Positions 1 to 14,889 of a stretch of 64,000 nucleotides of DNA are shown in pieces. The notes under the pieces are model-generated. The model was given only the letters and a program-made list of their open reading frames with translations. It searched no databases and was not told the DNA's origin. Position numbers and translations under genes: made by a program. The stretch spans positions 87,001 through 151,000 of the forward strand of contig OZ024790.1 of the NCBI GenBank assembly GCA_964017065.1. Direction: 5' to 3'. The stretch's first letter is position 1; each line of letters begins with the position of its first letter. This stretch comes from Haliclona indistincta (lineage: Eukaryota; Porifera; Demospongiae; Haplosclerida; Chalinidae).

Positions 1-133
1 ACGAGATATTTTCAAGGCAATAAACTCACAAGCATTGCCTGCAGCAGCTAGAGCAGCAATATTGTGAACTAAGCATCACAATAAGAGTCACTGAACAATG
101 ACTACTCATAGAGCCATTATAAAGCCAGAGCCA

Positions 134-214
134 TTATCGAAGGCAGTTAATTCAGGGAGGTAGCATTACACTGCTATTGTAACAATATCCTTTTTATTTG
201 AAATCATTGGAAAT
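134..214. repeat. Fragment of the palindromic MITE
   Basis: CAGTTAATTCAGGGAGGTAGCATTACACTGCTATTGTAACA... (in short, the arm found at 900-950) recurs here inside block sequence, an older or partial copy of the same element. Confidence 0.6.
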
Positions 215-718
215 CATAATCATTAGATGGTCTATATTTAGTAACATCATGTGACTAGTTGATAAGATCACAATCCATAGATAATAATGTTGGATGTGAT
301 AAACGGATCAAGTCAACAGAGGGATCTACGGAGATGTGCTGACACACTCACTGCATCACTCTTGCTTGAGCTGCACGAAGTTGTAAAGCTGTCTCTGCTG
401 TTCGTACAAGCGGGTGGAAACTGATTCAAAATTATTAGCACACATGTTCGTTAGTTATTTAAAAAGAAGTTATTACTATCATAATAGCTTTGTTATAGTG
501 CTAGGCGGCTACTTTGTGTTACAGTATTTCAGTGCAGGTTTGTTGCATGCTGGTTGGTATAGCTTATTGTGTAGTACACTGAGTCAATATACTATTTGGG
601 CACTATAAGCTTTGTACAATGTAGTCTTTCCTTTACATTACATAGTGTTAGATTATTTGATAGACAGATAAAGACAGGACTCTATCAGCTGTACCAGCGA
701 ATACTACCATGCTTAATA

Positions 719-2034
719 AATTACAAGTAATAAAAACATTTTAACAAAAATGGAAGAGATTTAGGGTTGGTGCATGTATCGAAAAAGTATGGAAACAAGA
801 TGTGAACTTAGGTAAGTAAACAAGATTTAAAATAAAAAGGACTGTAACAATAGCAGCGTAATGCTACCTCCCTATTAAATTAACTACAACTATAGAAAGC
901 AGTTAATTTAGGGAGATAGCATTACGCTGCTATTGTTACAGTCCTTTTTATTTTAAATCTTGTTTAATTACCTAAGTTCACATCTTGTTTCCATACTTTT
1001 TCGATACATGCACCAACCCTAAATCTCTTCCATTTTTGTTAAAATGTTTTTATTACTTGTTTCTTTTCTTTTTTTTGTTAATAACTTAGTTCGCACTTAT
1101 GCTCAGTAATACAGTGTTATTGTAAAGAGAACTATTCAGGCCACTGCATGCGGAGAGACGTACCGTACTACACTTGATCGGCTGCAGTGCTGCACTACAT
1201 GCAACAGTACACGTACCATGCAACATTAGCTAAGCTTAAGCTAACTTTCTTACCAAGGCTGACGGGCAAACCAGTGAAGATTTGCTCGTTGTCTGCTGTG
1301 AATACTGCTAGTGGAAGCAGCACTCGCGTTCCAAGCCATTTGTACTAAGGTGCGCTTGTATTAGAATAATCACGTACACGGGCGTGCGCGAGTAGTAGGT
1401 GTAACCTAGTAACGGAGTTCAAGCAGAAGGCATGGAATGGAGTCTGTTATGGACCAAAAATCGCTGTTTTTCTGGAAGTACTCGGTTCTCTCAGTGTTTT
1501 AGGCCTAAATAGATATCAGGTGCACTGATGGTCATAGGTAGCGTTGCTTCTGTGTACTTTTAGTTGCGTTTGATTCGCTCACTACTGTGCTAGACTCGCT
1601 GAAAAAGAAGAAAAAAGAAAGAAAGAAAGAAAGAAGAAGATGAACAAACGGGTGACCACGTGAACTCTGGTTTACCACCTTAAACCTGGTTTCTTTTGCT
1701 TCTGAAGGTCTCTTTGTAATCGCACAAATCGTGCAAGGAGCTTCAGAACGTTAGATTAGCTTGAAACTCCCGTACGGCGAAGATATGGCAGTGCCGTACT
1801 TAGTGCCTCCAGGCGAGACGCCATCTTGTCATGCCCCTAGCAAATGCCCTTGTAGTCCTTATTAGTGGACTCCTTGTAAGCGCTTACCTCTTAGGATAGC
1901 CCCCAGATAGTTTAAATACCCCTGATGTCGTCAACAACCAAGATATACGTGAATTGTTGCGTTTAGCCTAAGTGTAGCCGCCATCTTGTTTTCCGCCCAA
2001 CCCTAAATATGCCACGTCTACCGCGTGGCATAAT
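719..2034. mobile_element. 1.3-kb insertion in unit A, absent from units B and C
   Basis: Units B (16911) and C (50311) read CCATGCTTAATATAGTCT without a break. In unit A, CTTAATA and TAATAGTCT are separated by about 1.3 kb, with TAATA as possible target duplication. The insert contains the palindrome above, and otherwise no gene that can be recognised (1061-2034 has a GAAA-rich patch near 1610-1640). Its family is unknown. Confidence 0.6.
723..1060. repeat. Near-perfect 338-bp palindrome (fold-back MITE)
   Basis: Arms 723-888 and 895-1060 are inverted copies around a 6-base centre near 891. The left arm begins ACAAGTAATAAAAACATTTT and the right arm ends with its complement. It lies at one edge of a 1.3-kb insertion into the ankyrin-gene intron. 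Confidence 0.85.
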
Positions 2035-2325
2035 AGTCTAAAAAATCAGTTTGTATGCACAAAACAATCATAATTATTTCATCTGAAACACATAGCATCA
2101 CTGCTGTAGCCTTCCAACATACATGTTACAATGACTGTCCCTCGCCAGATTGCAGTATACTAGCTCGTTGCTTATCCACATGTACTGTATTCGTTGCTTA
2201 TCCACATGTACTGTATTATCAATGCCAGTTCTATCACTCAATTTCTATCAATGATACTTGTGTTTATTCACAAGTACCCAATGTACATGTACAGTAATAC
2301 ACTGTACACTGTTACTATGACTCAC

Positions 2326-8040
<5,715 letters not shown>

Positions 8041-8277
8041 GATCTGATGATGATATAGTCTGTGTACGAAGCAGCTAGCACAGCTAGCAACGAGCCGAGC
8101 TAGCGGCTACATGAAGAACCAGACCACCAGCCCCGCCCCTCAGTACTGCGCATGTGCAAGCAGCGAGTACTACCTACAACTGACTTACTGCAGTAAAGAC
8201 GAGTCTAGATCCGGCTACTAACTACTACACAGTAGGGCGGAGCTTGTTGTATTCCAAACCTCGCCCATCTAAATAAG
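8041..8277. promoter_or_regulatory. Shared divergent promoter, ankyrin gene / PRPF31 (unit A)
   Basis: 237 bp between the start codon of the ankyrin gene (minus, ATG complement at 8038-8040) and the PRPF31 ATG (8278). The space contains both 5' UTRs, so the core promoter must be very compact. It is well conserved with the unit B and C intervals, apart from small indels. No TATA box is obvious. Bidirectional use is inferred from the head-to-head layout. Confidence 0.5.
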
Positions 8278-8499
8278 ATGTCGTTAGCAGACGAGCTACT
8301 AGCTGACCTCGAGGAGGTTGGAGAGGACGATGACCAGCAACACGAGCTGGGAGATGAGATAATTGACGCTGCTGCTGAACAACTAGAGGATCTAGCCAAG
8401 ATGGCGGACAAGTCAGTTAGGGCAGTAGCTAAACTAGGAGAGAGCAGAGAGGTTAGTGACGTCATGGTCCTGATCAGTAACTAGGCACAGTACAGTTCA
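8278..8499 (+). pseudogene. PRPF31: PRPF31 copy A, exon 1 plus start of exon 2 only
   Basis: Exon 1 (8278-8451) is intact and nearly identical to copy B (IIDAAAEQ against IMDAAAEQ). A 44-bp intron follows to the CAG at 8493-8495, and only the first four bases of exon 2 (TTCA) remain before the sequence diverges into GGGGGCGGCG at about 8500. Everything downstream is missing from this unit; the following DNA is unrelated and then BEL/Pao. This marks a rearrangement breakpoint inside exon 2. A transcript from the shared promoter could still yield a short acidic N-terminal peptide, but a functional Prp31 is not possible. Confidence 0.85.
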
Positions 8500-8969
8500 G
8501 GGGGCGGCGACTCTAATATACCCTGTACTTGTGGCCGCGACCGGGATCAAAATTTTGATCGTCCAAAATCCGATCTTGATCGCTTGACTGCTGTAGATTT
8601 TCGACTTTGATCGTTTGATCTTGGTCGCGCACGTGCGCGTTTAAGCTCCTCCAGCTCCCTAGCCTACCGTTAGTCTAGTCTGCCGTGTACGTACTACACC
8701 AGTTCTAGCAAAAACATGCAAGTTAACATCAAACGCCCATGCTTAGCTGTACCATACTAACTACCATGCGTACCTACGGCTGTGCAAAGAACAGCTGCAA
8801 TGGCAAACAGGCACGCAGAGGAGCTCTAATAATAACTAGTACATTCATGGAATGGCAGGGGCGAGCCTGAGCATTGATATATTTTTTGTGCTATATTGTT
8901 AACATTTTTTTGTTGATGGTGAATAGAATCAATAGTTTGGTTATGTTCAGATAATTATGGTGAACTTTC
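8500..8969. other. Unrelated sequence at the PRPF31 breakpoint, GATC-rich
   Basis: From 8500 the sequence matches neither PRPF31 paralogue. A cluster of GATC sites (8545-8630, including the palindrome GATCAAAATTTTGATC) stands out. No gene or LTR was recognised before the BEL/Pao remnant. Confidence 0.5.
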
Positions 8970-9842
8970 TCAGCTATCTCTTGCTGGATGAGTGTGCTCC
9001 NNNNNNNNNNNNNNNNNNNNNNNNNNNNNNNNNNNNNNNNNNNNNNNNNNNNNNNNNNNNNNNNNNNNNNNNNNNNNNNNNNNNNNNNNNNNNNNNNNNN
9101 NNNNNNNNNNNNNNNNNNNNNNNNNNNNNNNNNNNNNNNNNNNNNNNNNNNNNNNNNNNNNNNNNNNNNNNNNNNNNNNNNNNNNNNNNNNNNNNNNNNN
9201 GAAATGCCCTTGTGTGAGAGTGTCGATACCTTCGTTGCTGCTAGCTGTAACAACAAGAGGGCGGCTATTCAAGCACGCTTCTATCTGTGATAGAATTGTA
9301 GAGTATTCCTCAAAGGTGAGTTTCGTTTCTCCAATGATACGCTTGATATGATACTTTGTGCTCTTCACCGCGGCTTCCCACAGTCCTCCAAAATGAGGCG
9401 CCTTCTCTGGTATCAGTTTCCATTCAATTCGTTGAGAAGTACAAAATCGAGAGATCTTCTCATGCACTCGTTGGTCAGTCAGAAATTGTTCCAGATCTTT
9501 CAGCTCATTCTTTGCTCCCACGAAGTTAGTACCGTGGTCGCTTAACATCACCTTGGGTTTGCCTCTTCTAGCAATGAAGCGTCTCAAAGCTGAAATGAAT
9601 GCCGCAGTTGTCAGATCTGAAACTAACTCAATGTGGACAGCCTTGACAGTCAGTGACACAAATATGCAAATGTATGACTTAACAACAGTCGGCTTTCTTA
9701 CGTACCCAAACTTTGTGTACACGGGGCCTGCATAATCCACTCCGGTGTTTTCAAACACGATATCAGGATGCACTCGTTCAACTGGCAATTGTCCCATTTG
9801 CTGTGGCTTTGGTCTCTCTGAACGATGAAGACAAACATGCAT
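8970..9842 (-). CDS. BEL/Pao integrase catalytic core (frame-shifted, runs into N gap)
   Basis: The continuation of the Pao polyprotein after a frameshift near 9840. It has the rve-type core: GVDYAGPVYTK (first Asp), VMLSDHGTNFVGA (second Asp) and HFGGLWEAAVKS (Glu), then LNSRPL. The last part lies in the 200-base run of N at 9001-9200. Beyond the gap the short translation does not look like a Pao integrase C-terminus, so the element may be truncated or the gap may hide its end. Confidence 0.85.
   Translation of the reverse strand: MHVCLHRSERPKPQQMGQLPVERVHPDIVFENTGVDYAGPVYTKFGYVRKPTVVKSYICIFVSLTVKAVHIELVSDLTTAAFISALRRFIARRGKPKVMLSDHGTNFVGAKNELKDLEQFLTDQRVHEKISRFCTSQRIEWKLIPEKAPHFGGLWEAAVKSTKYHIKRIIGETKLTFEEYSTILSQIEACLNSRPLVVTASSNEGIDTLTQGHFXXXXXXXXXXXXXXXXXXXXXXXXXXXXXXXXXXXXXXXXXXXXXXXXXXXXXXXXXXXXXXXXXXXEHTHPARDS
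9001..9200. other. Assembly gap (200 N)
   Basis: A run of exactly 200 N within the BEL/Pao integrase. The gap size may be nominal. Confidence 1.
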
Positions 9843-12800
9843 TTGCGGACAACAGAACGCACAGACTTTCGACCACCTATTATGTGATACCTGGCATTTA
9901 AAGTAGAAATAACAAAAGTCAGACCTCCATGTAATAGTCTGAGGTGTTCCGATCGGATGATCAGCTTTGTTAACTGATGCTTACCAGACAAGATAACCGG
10001 GTGCATGGTTGTGTATGCCAACTTGGACATCTGTGCTCTTCCAGAGACTCTCAGTAAACCAACAGAGTCTATAAAGGGGTGGAGACTTGCCAATGGGCTT
10101 CTTGCTCGAATGGCCTTGCCTGACTTTAGTCGCTTTATGTCTTCACCAAAGCACCTCTGTGAATAAGATAACCAGTAGTTTTCGGCAGAGACCAACTCTT
10201 GTACAGACAAAGTAGAAGACAGTTGTAGGTCGTCCTGGCTTCTCTTAAGGTTAGATACGAATCTCATTATCCATGCTGTGATACGAGTCAACTTAGTGTA
10301 TGATGAGAAACGATCCAAGGGTATTATCGGATCTTCGTCTCCTACGAATGTGACATGACATGTTTCCCTGATCTCGCCAGTGACATCGTCAGGGGTTAAC
10401 TCCTCTTGTGAGAGGGTTGGCCACTCGGATGATGATAATTTGAGCCAGTTAGGACCATTCCACCATAATTCGTGCTTGATCAGGTCATCTGGAAATAGGC
10501 CTCTTGAAGCACAGTCAGCTGGATTACTCTCTCCTGGTACGTGCCTCCATCTGGTTGGAGGTATGTGCTCAAGAATGAAGGAAATTCGATTCCCCACATA
10601 GGTTCGGAAGCGGTTAGGACTGCCATCCAGCCAATTCAAAACCACAGTGCTGTCAGTCCAAGCGTAAAGACTTTCAATGGGTATGTTCAAAGTCGATCTA
10701 ACATGTACCAACAATTTGGTGAGTACATATGCGCCACACAATTCTAGCCTTGGTATGGTAAGACGTTTCAACGGGGCAACCTTAGTCTTGGACGCAACCA
10801 GTGACACATGCACTCGTCCTTCACTGTCCACCATTCTTAGGTAAGCCACGGCAGCATAGGCACATTGAGATGCGTCGCTGAATCCGTGTAGTTGAATTGA
10901 CTCGATCTTGGATTCTTTGGGGAAATAGTAGCGTGGAATGTGAATCTTGGAAAGAGACTCCAATTGTGAGCGCCAAACGGACCATTCATCAAGTATCTGT
11001 TCGGGTACTTCTTCATCCCATTCTACTTTGGATTCCCATACTCTTTGGAGCAATATCTTGGCCTTTATCACTATAGGTGAAACAAATCCCAAGACGTCAT
11101 AAATACTTGCTATTTCTGAAACCAAAGCTCTCTTGGTTGGTGATTCAAGTGATTGGTGTTTAGTGGTGTTGATTCTGAAGTAATCAAGCACACAATGCCA
11201 CTCAATTCCCAAGGTCTTGCTGTATACGTCGCTATGTTCTGTGATGGTGAGTGAAGTCTGTTCATCTCGCAACTCAGGCGGAACATCACGTAGGATTTGA
11301 GGGTTGCTCGAGTTCCATTTTCTCAATGTGAAACCTGCCTTAGCGAACAACTCTTGTAATTGACGACGTAATTTCAGACCTTCTTGTATTGAGTCTGCTC
11401 CCGTAAGACAATCATCGACATAGAACGCTTCTTCAACAACCTTGGCAGCTAAAGGATAATCCATTGTATAGTCTTCAGCATTCTGCTTGACTGCCATGTT
11501 AGCAATGAACGAGGAAGAAGAGATACCAAATGTTAATCTGGTCATCCTGTAATCTTGGAGCGTGTCTTCCGGACTCTCTCTCCACACAAATCGGTGAAGG
11601 TCACGATCAGCATCAGTCAATTCAATCGCTCTATACATTTTGCTAACATCGGCTACAACAGCAATACGATGCATTCTGAATCGAAGCAGCACATCGATCA
11701 GAGAAGCATGAACAGTCGGGCCTACCATCAACGTGTCATTGAGTGACACTCCAGATGATGACTTTGCCGACGCATCGAAAACAGCACGAAACTTAGTAGT
11801 TGTGCTGGACGGTTTACAGACGACATGCACAGGCAAGTAGAATACATCGTGAGCTGGTTTATTGAGATCATGGTAGGGGACCAATTCAGCATGCTTCAAA
11901 TCGAAATATTCTCTCATAACACTACGAAATTCATTGAATTGATTCTTTGAACGCAGGTTACGCTCAAGAGAGAGAAATCGTTGAACTGCATGAGATCTAG
12001 ACTCGCCTATACCCTTGACGTCGGTTCGTTTGGGGAGAGGTACTACAAATCTGCCATCTATAGTTCGACTCTGCATCGTCTTAAAGTGCTGAGCAGCGCA
12101 ACGCTCTTCAGGACTCATGGCAGGCTCCGATAAGGGACTATCTTCGATTTCCCAAAACTTCTGCAGTAATTCATCTCCAGTGTTGCACGATACATGACAA
12201 GTCGCGATTCGAGGAATCGGTAATTGAGAATCTGCTTTACCAGCGAGAACCCATCCGAAACAGGTCTCAAAGGCAATGGGCATTCCAGGTGGACCACTCC
12301 GCCGACCGTGAAGTATTACATCTACAAAAACATCGACACCAAGAAGCAAATCGATCTTTCCTGGAACACCAAACCCAGGATCAGCAAGATCAATTCCATC
12401 AAGGTGTTCCCACTCCTTGTTGAAAGAAATGGGTGAAAATGGAAGATCACACGTCACCTTGGGCACAATGATTGCAGTGACGTTGATGTTTCGAAGTGGA
12501 GGTCGAGTGGCAGTGATGCAAAAATTAGTAATAGACTGGTTAGAACTCTGATGATGGAGTCCAGCTACTCCAGATATTCTAGCCCTTTGACTCACCCGTG
12601 GGAGTCTGAGAGACTGAGCTAGCCTGGCTGAAACAAACGAGGCAGAGGACGCATTATCAAGCAAAGCTCTCGCTTCAACAGCGGTACCATCTGGAGCATG
12701 AATCAATACACGAGAAGTCATCATTAAAGCGTTTGACCTAAGCTGAATTGCAATATTCGACGAAACTTTATTGACTGTGTTTGCAGGATCGGGTGCAAAA

Positions 12801-13792
12801 GCAGGCGCCGAGGGGTTCATTGACGAGGAAGCTGGCTTGTGCGGTACGCCATCTGTATGCAAGAGTGTATGATGTGGTTTTTGACATCGCTTACACCGAT
12901 GCGTAGAAGTGCATTGCCTTACGAAGTGATTTGGAGTTAGACAATTCATACATAAACCATTGGATTTCACTGTATTGATCTTTGATTCATGAGACATGTC
13001 TCTAAACCTCGGACAAGAATACAGTGGATGTTTGTCGGGCTTGCACAGAGTACATTGGCTAGAAGTTACTTCAGCATTACCGGCATGTGAAGCTACATTT
13101 CCCCCCTTAGAGAAACCATGCTTGTGATGGGGTGGGTCTGGTCTAACATTCCTTGTATCTACCATGGATTCAGTGGCTCGAGCACGGAGGTCTAAGAAAG
13201 CAAGAATCTCCTCATAAGGAGGGACTTCATCACATTTTTGGCTATGCTTTTGCCACTCAAACATGGTACACTTGTCTAGTTTCAACTCTATTGCTGAGGT
13301 TATGAAAGGACCCGACGGATCACTCCCCATTGATCTTAATGCACGCAAGTGTTGTAATAGTGTGTCGTGCAACTTACGAATTTCTTTCCCGGTTCCCTCC
13401 TTCAGTGGGGGTATTTCCAAAATCGTCTTCACATGTGCTTGGTGAATTATTCGAGGGCGATCATATCTGGTAGTCAGGCACTTGACAGCTTCTTGGTAGT
13501 CATCCCCTGTATGAGAGAGCCCCTCTATCACTGACTTTGCCGATCCTTCCTTCAAAGCTTGTTGCAAATAAACCAACTTTTCAGAGTCGGACAAATCAGT
13601 GCGATCGTGTACGGAGATAGAGAACTGTTCCCAAAACTTTCTCCAAGACAGAACGTTCCCGTTAAAGATAGGAGTCTCCAACTTTGGCAGTCTCATACCT
13701 TTGGGTCCAGAACTTGGGGGTGCAGTGGTGGCAGCAATTAGTGTTGAGCGCGCATCCATCTCTTGCTTGATCTGAAGAGAAGTGGCGAACAA
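9698..13792 (-). CDS. BEL/Pao Gag-Pol polyprotein (Gag, protease, RT, RNase H, N-terminal integrase)
   Basis: A 1364-residue frame. In order: a DUF1759-type Gag (LPKLETPIFNGNVLSWRKFW, about residue 35), zinc-knuckle Cys/His motifs (CTLCKPDKHPLYSC, CMNCLTPNHFVRQC, CKRCQKPHH), an A17-type protease (RALLDNASSASFVS, with LDNAS where LDSGS is usual), reverse transcriptase (FRAVFDASAKSSSGVSLND, then the catalytic YVDD in EAFYVDDCLTGAD), RNase H (LHGFSDASQCAYAAVAY) and the integrase zinc-binding region (LLHGG). The Pol domain order and the YVDD context are diagnostic of BEL/Pao. The frame is lost near 9840, where the integrase core continues in another frame. The element runs antisense to PRPF31, in the break between units A and B. 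Confidence 0.9.
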   Translation of the reverse strand: MFATSLQIKQEMDARSTLIAATTAPPSSGPKGMRLPKLETPIFNGNVLSWRKFWEQFSISVHDRTDLSDSEKLVYLQQALKEGSAKSVIEGLSHTGDDYQEAVKCLTTRYDRPRIIHQAHVKTILEIPPLKEGTGKEIRKLHDTLLQHLRALRSMGSDPSGPFITSAIELKLDKCTMFEWQKHSQKCDEVPPYEEILAFLDLRARATESMVDTRNVRPDPPHHKHGFSKGGNVASHAGNAEVTSSQCTLCKPDKHPLYSCPRFRDMSHESKINTVKSNGLCMNCLTPNHFVRQCTSTHRCKRCQKPHHTLLHTDGVPHKPASSSMNPSAPAFAPDPANTVNKVSSNIAIQLRSNALMMTSRVLIHAPDGTAVEARALLDNASSASFVSARLAQSLRLPRVSQRARISGVAGLHHQSSNQSITNFCITATRPPLRNINVTAIIVPKVTCDLPFSPISFNKEWEHLDGIDLADPGFGVPGKIDLLLGVDVFVDVILHGRRSGPPGMPIAFETCFGWVLAGKADSQLPIPRIATCHVSCNTGDELLQKFWEIEDSPLSEPAMSPEERCAAQHFKTMQSRTIDGRFVVPLPKRTDVKGIGESRSHAVQRFLSLERNLRSKNQFNEFRSVMREYFDLKHAELVPYHDLNKPAHDVFYLPVHVVCKPSSTTTKFRAVFDASAKSSSGVSLNDTLMVGPTVHASLIDVLLRFRMHRIAVVADVSKMYRAIELTDADRDLHRFVWRESPEDTLQDYRMTRLTFGISSSSFIANMAVKQNAEDYTMDYPLAAKVVEEAFYVDDCLTGADSIQEGLKLRRQLQELFAKAGFTLRKWNSSNPQILRDVPPELRDEQTSLTITEHSDVYSKTLGIEWHCVLDYFRINTTKHQSLESPTKRALVSEIASIYDVLGFVSPIVIKAKILLQRVWESKVEWDEEVPEQILDEWSVWRSQLESLSKIHIPRYYFPKESKIESIQLHGFSDASQCAYAAVAYLRMVDSEGRVHVSLVASKTKVAPLKRLTIPRLELCGAYVLTKLLVHVRSTLNIPIESLYAWTDSTVVLNWLDGSPNRFRTYVGNRISFILEHIPPTRWRHVPGESNPADCASRGLFPDDLIKHELWWNGPNWLKLSSSEWPTLSQEELTPDDVTGEIRETCHVTFVGDEDPIIPLDRFSSYTKLTRITAWIMRFVSNLKRSQDDLQLSSTLSVQELVSAENYWLSYSQRCFGEDIKRLKSGKAIRARSPLASLHPFIDSVGLLRVSGRAQMSKLAYTTMHPVILSGKHQLTKLIIRSEHLRLLHGGLTFVISTLNARYHIIGGRKSVRSVVRKCMFVFIVQRDQSHSKWDNCQLNECILISCLKTPEWIMQAPCTQSLGT

Positions 13793-13839
13793 TTCCTGTT
13801 CAAGGTGAGCATGCTTTGCGACGAAATCATGTCCATCAT

Positions 13840-14232
13840 CTACGTTAAGTTCAAACCGATCAAGAGTTTCTCCAAACGAGCGAGCTTCCTGCCAATCACT
13901 CTTTGCTCGTCAGCATCTCTGGGTCTGCTCTCAATGGAATCCACCAAGGCCATTAAACGAACAGAGCAATCACCTACTGTGTCAAGAACCCCGTCCAACT
14001 GGTCTTGCTCATTAGCTAGAGCAGTGTCGTCTTCAATCAGGTCTACCACTTTTCGATGGCATTCGATGAACTCTTCGCTAGCGTTGTTTAGCCTTTTCAA
14101 TAGGTGCTTGGCAGTGTTAAAAGTTGCGGGCGTCGGTGGATCTTTCTCAAGATTCGACAAACGATTGAAAATGTGTGTTATAGAACCTTTGGCAGTGCCT
14201 CTTCTCCTTTTCTTGGAAGTAAGATCCGCCAT
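13840..14232 (-). CDS. BEL/Pao retrotransposon Gag N-terminal part
   Basis: A 130-residue reading frame starting MADLTSKKRRRGTAKGSI, rich in helix and charged residues, lying directly between the primer binding site and the main gag-pol frame on the same strand. It ends at a stop about 50 bp before the ATG of the next frame. Past that point coding continues in the -1 frame with residues that read smoothly into the Gag body, so a single-base change or a ribosomal frameshift separates them. No standard slippery heptamer is in phase, which favours decay over programmed shifting. Confidence 0.6.
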   Translation of the reverse strand: MADLTSKKRRRGTAKGSITHIFNRLSNLEKDPPTPATFNTAKHLLKRLNNASEEFIECHRKVVDLIEDDTALANEQDQLDGVLDTVGDCSVRLMALVDSIESRPRDADEQRVIGRKLARLEKLLIGLNLT

Positions 14233-14350
14233 AACTGTCAGAGTAATGAAGGCGCCACGTGAAGTTCACGGCGCAAACGAATTCCAATCAAACAACGAGT
14301 GAAAACTTCCTATCCGAGTCAGGACCAAATGAAGCGATAGTTCTTTCTAT

Positions 14351-14368
14351 ATCCGGTTCGAAGGACCA
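14351..14368 (-). promoter_or_regulatory. Primer binding site of BEL/Pao element (tRNA-Tyr type)
   Basis: On the minus strand the sequence TGGTCCTTCGAACCGGAT follows the presumed LTR end. It begins with TGG and is complementary to a tRNA 3' end ...TCGAAGGACCA. A tRNA whose 3' acceptor strand is TCGAAGG starts CCTTCGA, as eukaryotic tRNA-Tyr does. The position, between LTR and gag, is right for a minus-strand primer site. Confidence 0.6.
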
Positions 14369-14889
14369 ATTATGATGAGCCCAAACCCGGATGGAACAAG
14401 ATACGTGTATGAGTAGACATATCCACCATTTTATTTTGTACAACATGTGTTACAATAATTGATCATCAATGAATATTAAATAGCATGAATTTCATTACAA
14501 ACAAAGCACTAACAGGCACTATGCTCCATACAGAACAGCAGAAACACTGCCAAGTAGCAAGAAACTAGCTTTCCTTTATGGTATTTAGTGTTAGATTATT
14601 TGATAGACAGATAAAGCCAGGACTCTATAAGCTGTACTAGTGAATACTAAAATCAGTTTGTATACACAAAACAATCAAAGAGTTCAATATTTCGTCTGAA
14701 ACACATAATAGTACCACTGCTGTAGCCTTCTGACATACATGTTGGAATATGAGCTCGTTGCTTATCCACATGTACTGTATTATCAATGCCAGTTCTATCA
14801 CTCAATTTCTATCAATGATACTTGTGTTTATTCACAAGTACCCAATGTACATGTACAGTAATACACTGTACACTGTTACTATGACTCAC

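Larger units (their letters stand above)
8970..14514 (-). mobile_element. BEL/Pao LTR retrotransposon, partial
   Basis: About 5.5 kb on the minus strand. The high-coordinate edge is sharp: comparison with unit C (about 47962) shows normal block sequence resuming at 14515, and the element starts TGTTAGTGCTTTG reading down from 14514. The next 145 bp or so down to the primer binding site would be a short 5' LTR. No matching 3' LTR is visible near 8.5-9.0 kb. The two flanks belong to different places in the block (PRPF31 exon 2 on one side, ankyrin-gene intron on the other), so the element sits at a rearrangement junction, not in a simple insertion site. Confidence 0.8.

Noticed and set aside
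1..80. 18-bp micro-exon (CTGCTGCAGGCAATGCTT before GTGAGT) in the ankyrin gene, also near 2690, 15090 and 48530
   Set aside because: It has AG and GT borders and phase 0 in several copies, but is too short to support and does not complete an ankyrin repeat.
13792..13860. Programmed -1 frameshift in the BEL/Pao gag
   Set aside because: No in-phase slippery heptamer or evident stem; BEL/Pao elements usually have one frame, and the element has another frameshift near 9840, so decay is simpler.
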